A DNA stretch of 28,846 nucleotides. It comes from a virus. This document shows, in pieces, positions 24,785 to 28,846 of the stretch (its first letter is position 1; the number at the start of each line of letters is the position of its first letter). Location: IMG/VR virus record IMGVR_UViG_3300028129_000048, positions 1-28,846 of that record. One strand, written 5' to 3'. The translations under genes and the position numbers were made by a program. The notes below the pieces were generated by a model. The model had not been told where the DNA came from. It ran no database searches and saw only the letters and a list, made by a program, of their open reading frames with translations.

Positions 24785-26034
24785 TTTGTTAATCCTGATT
24801 TATCTAAGCCATCATCACTAGCCATTAATTTTGCAAAATTACTTGTGTCTGGGTCTTTAGCATGTGGTCTAATAAAAGGTTCATGTGTTGGCAGTTCAGA
24901 TACAATTGTTTTTTTAAGTTCTGTTGCTTCTAAGTCTTCTATATCTGGCATATCACTAGTTAAGATAAGTTCTGATTCTGGTGCTAATGGTCCGTTTAGA
25001 TGTAACACTCCATAAGTTGATACAACACAATTAACACCAACATTAATATTCATTCCTGCTTCACTTTGTAAGAACTGTGTTCCTGTACTTCTTAAATGTA
25101 GTTCTTTATCTGTGTTAATTTTAGTATTACGGAAACTACGAATGTTTATATCTTCTCCGGCTTCCATGTTTATATTTTTGTCCGCTCGTAAGTTAAAATC
25201 TTTTTGAGTTCTCATATTTAAAGAGCCTTCAGCATACACCATGACTTCACCACCAGCACCGATTTCTACCCATCCAGAACCAGTACTATTCACTATGTAA
25301 ATAAAGTCGTTGCCGCCATCACATGTGATTGCCGCACCAGAAGATGTTGTTATCTTTATTTGTTCTGCATGAATTGTACCGTCATCTGCAATACTTCCGT
25401 CATCTATAGAAACAGATGAACCACCAGATGTTTTGAAACCCATAACTTTTGCATGTTGCACTGTCTCATATGCCGCATCTCTGTAAGAACTTGTCGTTGT
25501 TGGTCCTCTATGTTCATCGGACAACGTGCCTTGGTCAGCAAGTATTTTATTGAACGCTGAGTTGGGAAGTTCAGCACCGTCTACTTCTGTATCTGTTACT
25601 TTTGTAAAATCTTTCATAACAGAAACATCCGCATAAGCACCTTCGCCTATACCACTGCCATCAACTTGTGGATTTCCTAAAGGACCACCAGCAACTATAT
25701 CTACTACTGGGTTATCGGTAGCAAACCAATATGCGTCTTTAGTAGAATCAATATCTGCAAAAAAGACAAGCACAGTTATTCCCGTTTTATCTGGAACATT
25801 AAATATAGATGAACTTCTTGCAAGTTTGAATATCGTTGGATTATCAGGACTTTCTCCTAATGCTGGAATATATGCCGCAATTCTTCCTTGTCCCATAGGG
25901 TCAATTAGTGATTCGCCAGAAGGTGTTTCTGTGACTGTAATTGCTTTGTATATATTGCCCAACTTAGGAACCATTGGGTTTGCCATTTTAGCATGTTGTT
26001 CATCTTGTGATTGTTTTAATGTATTATCTGCCAT
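24781..26034 (-). CDS. 5: Baseplate hub/needle protein gp5-like, without lysozyme domain
   Basis: 417 aa. Residues about 25-110 form an OB-fold-like domain (GKI-type strands, DPMGQGRIAAYIPALG at 45-60, ITVLVFFADID at 86-96), as at the start of gp5 and VgrG. Residues about 225-345 are a string of short strands with an alternating pattern (GSLNMRTQKDFNLRADKNIN, then EAGEDINIRS, TKINTDKELHLRS), typical of the triple-stranded beta-helix needle. The lysozyme domain that T4 gp5 (575 aa) carries between these parts is absent; a lysozyme-like gene follows by ATGA overlap. The protein should trimerise at the tail tip and puncture the outer membrane. The C-terminal ~65 residues are acidic and extended and may carry the tip or a partner site. 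Confidence 0.85.
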   Translation of the reverse strand: MADNTLKQSQDEQHAKMANPMVPKLGNIYKAITVTETPSGESLIDPMGQGRIAAYIPALGESPDNPTIFKLARSSSIFNVPDKTGITVLVFFADIDSTKDAYWFATDNPVVDIVAGGPLGNPQVDGSGIGEGAYADVSVMKDFTKVTDTEVDGAELPNSAFNKILADQGTLSDEHRGPTTTSSYRDAAYETVQHAKVMGFKTSGGSSVSIDDGSIADDGTIHAEQIKITTSSGAAITCDGGNDFIYIVNSTGSGWVEIGAGGEVMVYAEGSLNMRTQKDFNLRADKNINMEAGEDINIRSFRNTKINTDKELHLRSTGTQFLQSEAGMNINVGVNCVVSTYGVLHLNGPLAPESELILTSDMPDIEDLEATELKKTIVSELPTHEPFIRPHAKDPDTSNFAKLMASDDGLDKSGLTK

Positions 26035-26039
26035 GTCAA

Positions 26040-28846
26040 TTATTCTCTTTTATCTTTTATATAAAACTTTGGTACAGTCATTATAACCTTTAGCGGTCCG
26101 CCATCTGAAGTTGATGGTGGTGATGGCGTTTCGGCATAAACATCAGGAAACAATTTTGCAATATCTTGCATCAATGTCTCGTGGTCTGCAATAACACCAG
26201 GATACATTTCATCATAACTATTTGTATATAGTCCAAATTCGTTACTAGGATTTTTAATTGTCTGAGTATCACCATTTGCATCTACATATGATATATCTGC
26301 TAAATTATTGTAATCATTTACTTCATATGGACCAAAGTCATCTGTACCCGTAAATCGTGGTACATTTTGAGTCATAGCATCGTATATCGCATTTGCTTGA
26401 TTTATTTGCTCTGCTTGATTTGTAGTTGCATTATACATTGCTAACTGGTCACTTGTGGCATCGGATGGTGGAATAAGAACAAATTCACCAGTAGATTCTT
26501 GTTTCAAAAATGAACGTTCTGCCGAAGTAACTCCACTATTAACAGGTTCCATTATTGGAACATGCGTATATGTGCCTGCTTCTCCTGGTATAGTTCTTAT
26601 ATATGATGCACTTTCAACCGATAATGCTAATTCTTTTTCAGCAATTTGTAATTCTATTTCTCTTTTTCTGTCCATGTCTGCTTTAAGTGTGACAGGATCC
26701 AAATTGGGATACATGTTTGCCACAAGATTTTCATGCTCACTTTTTAATGTTGCTATTTCAGTGACTGTTTCGTTTGCTATAACTGTTTCGGCTACTACTC
26801 CTCTGTTACCCAATTTAGAGTTATTATTAATAGTATTAATTGCTGTTGCATACCCCTCAACTTTTTTAAATTCTGTGTCTGACAGTACACTTATTCTGCC
26901 TTCATTGCTAATCTTTTCAGCAATCTTTTGAAGCATCTCTGTTCTTTCGGCCTCAGATACTGTTATTCCTGCTTCTTTTATCTTTTCATCTAAGACTGTC
27001 GCACTGTTTTCAAACCACTCTTCTTGTTTCTTTTCTAAAACTTGTCCCGTGAAGTCTCTCGGCCACGTTGTTGGATATGTTTCAATAGCCTCATTGATTA
27101 CACTATTAATCTCTTCATTCAACGTCTTAACATCTTGTGTTTCTGTCGCTGTTAGAGTTCCAGTTTGTATCTTTTCTATTTCAAGTCTTCTTGTCTCTGG
27201 ATTAAAAACCCTTGCTTCATTTACAGATTCGTTTATTATATCACTATTATCAGATACATTACCAATATCAACTGCTGGCATCTCACCATTAACAAATGAT
27301 GATTTGCCATTTATTAAAGCATTGTGTCCTACTGATGACCACAACTCGCCAATTTCTTCATTTTGTAATTCTTCTACTATTATTTCTGCGTTTCTTTCTC
27401 CATAGAAACTCTTTGCGATTCTGTCAATCTGAAACTCTTGGTCATCTTTTCCAGTTATGGACATTTTTCCACCAAGAGCATACTCGTATGCCGCTATCTC
27501 ATGTAAACCAAGATTAAAGTCTGCGTTTGTATCACCATCAGCGATAACTCCATTAAAATAATCTTCTACTGCTGTAATAGTTGCTGGATTTCCAACATCG
27601 GCTTCTGTTAAATTTAGAGGAAGCGTTGCTAGTAAATCTGCTTTAGTTTTATGTAGTTGTGTACATACAGCCTGGTTGCCACCTGCACATTCGGCTCTCA
27701 TATCTTTAACATTTTCTAAATAAAATAATGCTTGATTTTGACGATTCGTATTATCTAAGAGTTGCAGGTCTGGATTTATTTGTCCTAGTTTTTGTGTTGG
27801 ATTCACTTCTACTGTTGGATTATTAACTTCATCAAGTATTTCCATCTGTTCATCGGAATTTTCAATCATATCTTCCGCAACTTCTTCTGGGTCTTCAGTG
27901 AATATACCACTAACAGTTTCGCCAATAGTAGTGAATGCGTCACCCACGAACTTTTTAAATGTATTATCACTTGGAGTTTTATTGACTCCTAGTCCATAAG
28001 CACCACCTAATGGGAACCCATCATTTCTCTCCATATGATTTGATAAAGCCATATCTACTGCAAGTTGTTGGTCAGCGGTAAGAGGCACTTTTGTTGTACC
28101 AGTTCCAGACAGATTACCATTACCGTTACCGGCACCACCGGCTGGTCCTTCAGCGCCTGTGCCTGCTACTACTCGTATTGCTCCATCTCCATCACCTAAT
28201 TCTTCAACAACTTCAACGTCAGTTTTTGGAAAAAACTCTGCTGATGAGTTTTTAACCATATCTAATACTTGAGTAAAGACTCCTTGGCTGAAAGAACTTG
28301 TTATAGACCTAACTGCATAAAGGCTCATTACCAATCCAGTTATTTTAACATTTTCGTTTTCGTCTACTCCACTTGATTTATTAGATTCTAAAACTAGATG
28401 AGGATAACCATTAAATGTTGTGGCTGCCCATCCGATTGCGCCTTCATCTTTTCCGGTGCTGTTGTATATCTTATCTTTTGTTTTTGGTGGCATATGTCCT
28501 TCTAACCAATAAGGGTCACCCTTAATAGTCATCTGGGCGTAAATCATACTTAGTCTGCCTGCTTTTGTTTCATAGTACTTTTCTTTAGCAAGGGCCAAGT
28601 CAGTTGGTTCTGCCTCACTATGAGTTGTTATTCCGCCTTTTGATTTCTTTTGTATCAGCCTTTGAAATGTTATAGGATTCTGCATCTGTGCTTTAAGAAT
28701 ATTTTTAAATTCTTCGCCAGTCGTAGTGGTGATATAATTATCGCCCAATTCTTCTGCTAATATGATTTGTGGGCCGCGAAATCTTCTAATATCTCTGAAA
28801 ACATTGTCACTCTCATTTATTTGAGTATCTGGTGAAAATTGAGTAA
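26040..28846 (-). CDS. Large virion protein upstream of gp5, hub-associated candidate (5'-partial)
   Basis: The frame is open to the right edge, so the N-terminus is missing; at least 934 residues are visible. The TTG at 28748 is not a real start, because the reading frame continues through 32 more sense codons (...RGPQIILAEELGDNY). The part at about 28230-28560 contains IKGDPYWLEG and a later SFSQGVFTQVLDMVKN, a pairing I associate with tail-hub proteins in which an 'IRGDP.W' strand precedes a '(S/T)F..G.FTQ.L' segment. A Gly/Asn-rich linker at about 28095-28160 is followed by a long, acidic, largely helical region (26600-27900) with coiled-coil-like Glu/Lys spacing. It ends five bases before the gp5-like gene. 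A hub or tail-tip role fits motif and position; I cannot name a T4 equivalent. Confidence 0.6.
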   Translation of the reverse strand, partial: TQFSPDTQINESDNVFRDIRRFRGPQIILAEELGDNYITTTTGEEFKNILKAQMQNPITFQRLIQKKSKGGITTHSEAEPTDLALAKEKYYETKAGRLSMIYAQMTIKGDPYWLEGHMPPKTKDKIYNSTGKDEGAIGWAATTFNGYPHLVLESNKSSGVDENENVKITGLVMSLYAVRSITSSFSQGVFTQVLDMVKNSSAEFFPKTDVEVVEELGDGDGAIRVVAGTGAEGPAGGAGNGNGNLSGTGTTKVPLTADQQLAVDMALSNHMERNDGFPLGGAYGLGVNKTPSDNTFKKFVGDAFTTIGETVSGIFTEDPEEVAEDMIENSDEQMEILDEVNNPTVEVNPTQKLGQINPDLQLLDNTNRQNQALFYLENVKDMRAECAGGNQAVCTQLHKTKADLLATLPLNLTEADVGNPATITAVEDYFNGVIADGDTNADFNLGLHEIAAYEYALGGKMSITGKDDQEFQIDRIAKSFYGERNAEIIVEELQNEEIGELWSSVGHNALINGKSSFVNGEMPAVDIGNVSDNSDIINESVNEARVFNPETRRLEIEKIQTGTLTATETQDVKTLNEEINSVINEAIETYPTTWPRDFTGQVLEKKQEEWFENSATVLDEKIKEAGITVSEAERTEMLQKIAEKISNEGRISVLSDTEFKKVEGYATAINTINNNSKLGNRGVVAETVIANETVTEIATLKSEHENLVANMYPNLDPVTLKADMDRKREIELQIAEKELALSVESASYIRTIPGEAGTYTHVPIMEPVNSGVTSAERSFLKQESTGEFVLIPPSDATSDQLAMYNATTNQAEQINQANAIYDAMTQNVPRFTGTDDFGPYEVNDYNNLADISYVDANGDTQTIKNPSNEFGLYTNSYDEMYPGVIADHETLMQDIAKLFPDVYAETPSPPSTSDGGPLKVIMTVPKFYIKDKRE

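Noticed and set aside
26455-26931. A 158-codon plus-strand frame with hydrophobic stretches resembling a membrane protein
   Set aside because: It is antisense to an acidic helical part of the large hub-region protein; the reverse complement of Glu/Asn/Ile-rich codons gives Ser/Leu/Phe-rich sequence, and no promoter or ribosome-binding site is seen.
28746-28748. TTG at 28748 as the start of the large hub-region protein
   Set aside because: The same frame continues without a stop to the window edge and the upstream codons read as normal protein, so the true start is outside.

Overview
This AT-rich window is almost certainly part of the genome of a large marine T4-like myovirus (contractile-tailed phage), of the type that infects cyanobacteria, SAR11 or related ocean bacteria. 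The host cannot be fixed from this sequence. The strongest evidence is the T4 baseplate order on the minus strand: a gp5-like hub protein, gp25, gp6, and then a gp7-position giant protein. These are followed by tail-appendage-like proteins. No bacterial housekeeping gene is present except a phage-carried clpP. About 99% of the window is coding, no stretch over 300 bases lacks a gene, and I see no tRNA, rRNA, CRISPR array or insertion sequence.

Layout, in the direction of minus-strand transcription (right to left). (1) 28846-26040: a large structural protein cut by the window edge at its N-terminus. (2) 26034-24152: a gp5-like hub protein (OB fold plus beta-helix needle) that lacks the lysozyme domain of T4 gp5. 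Next to it is a separate lysozyme-like gene whose catalytic glutamate appears to be lost. (3) 23565-24155: clpP, the only plus-strand gene, which meets the lysozyme-like gene tail to tail with overlapping stop codons. (4) 23428-9258: gp25, a double-length gp6 (1424 aa) and a 3174-aa giant protein. The giant carries five scattered copies of a ~47-residue 'GTTDF' module and a Ser/Thr-rich region with a ~60-residue period. (5) 9172-6582: three virion-type proteins, two of them tandem paralogues. (6) 6524-1: a tightly coupled run of seven genes: two small unknowns, two paralogous GT-A-like glycosyltransferases, a third glycosyltransferase-like protein and two paralogous radical SAM enzymes with an N-terminal Twitch/SPASM-like domain. 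The last runs off the left edge.

Regulation visible in the sequence. T4-type late-promoter octamers (TATAAATA, GATAAATA) lie upstream of the gene at 9172 and of gp25. Two host-like promoters (TTGACW-17-TATTAT), each followed by the same AGTACTAA block, lie upstream of the 6524-to-1 enzyme operon and of clpP. This suggests that the enzyme operon and clpP are expressed on a different schedule from the baseplate genes.

Best candidate for an undescribed system: the enzyme operon at 1-6524, in which two radical SAM enzymes and two or three glycosyltransferases sit in one coupled unit just downstream of the tail-appendage genes. A reasonable inference is that it builds or modifies a sugar or peptide on the virion or on the host surface, but the substrate is not visible from sequence.
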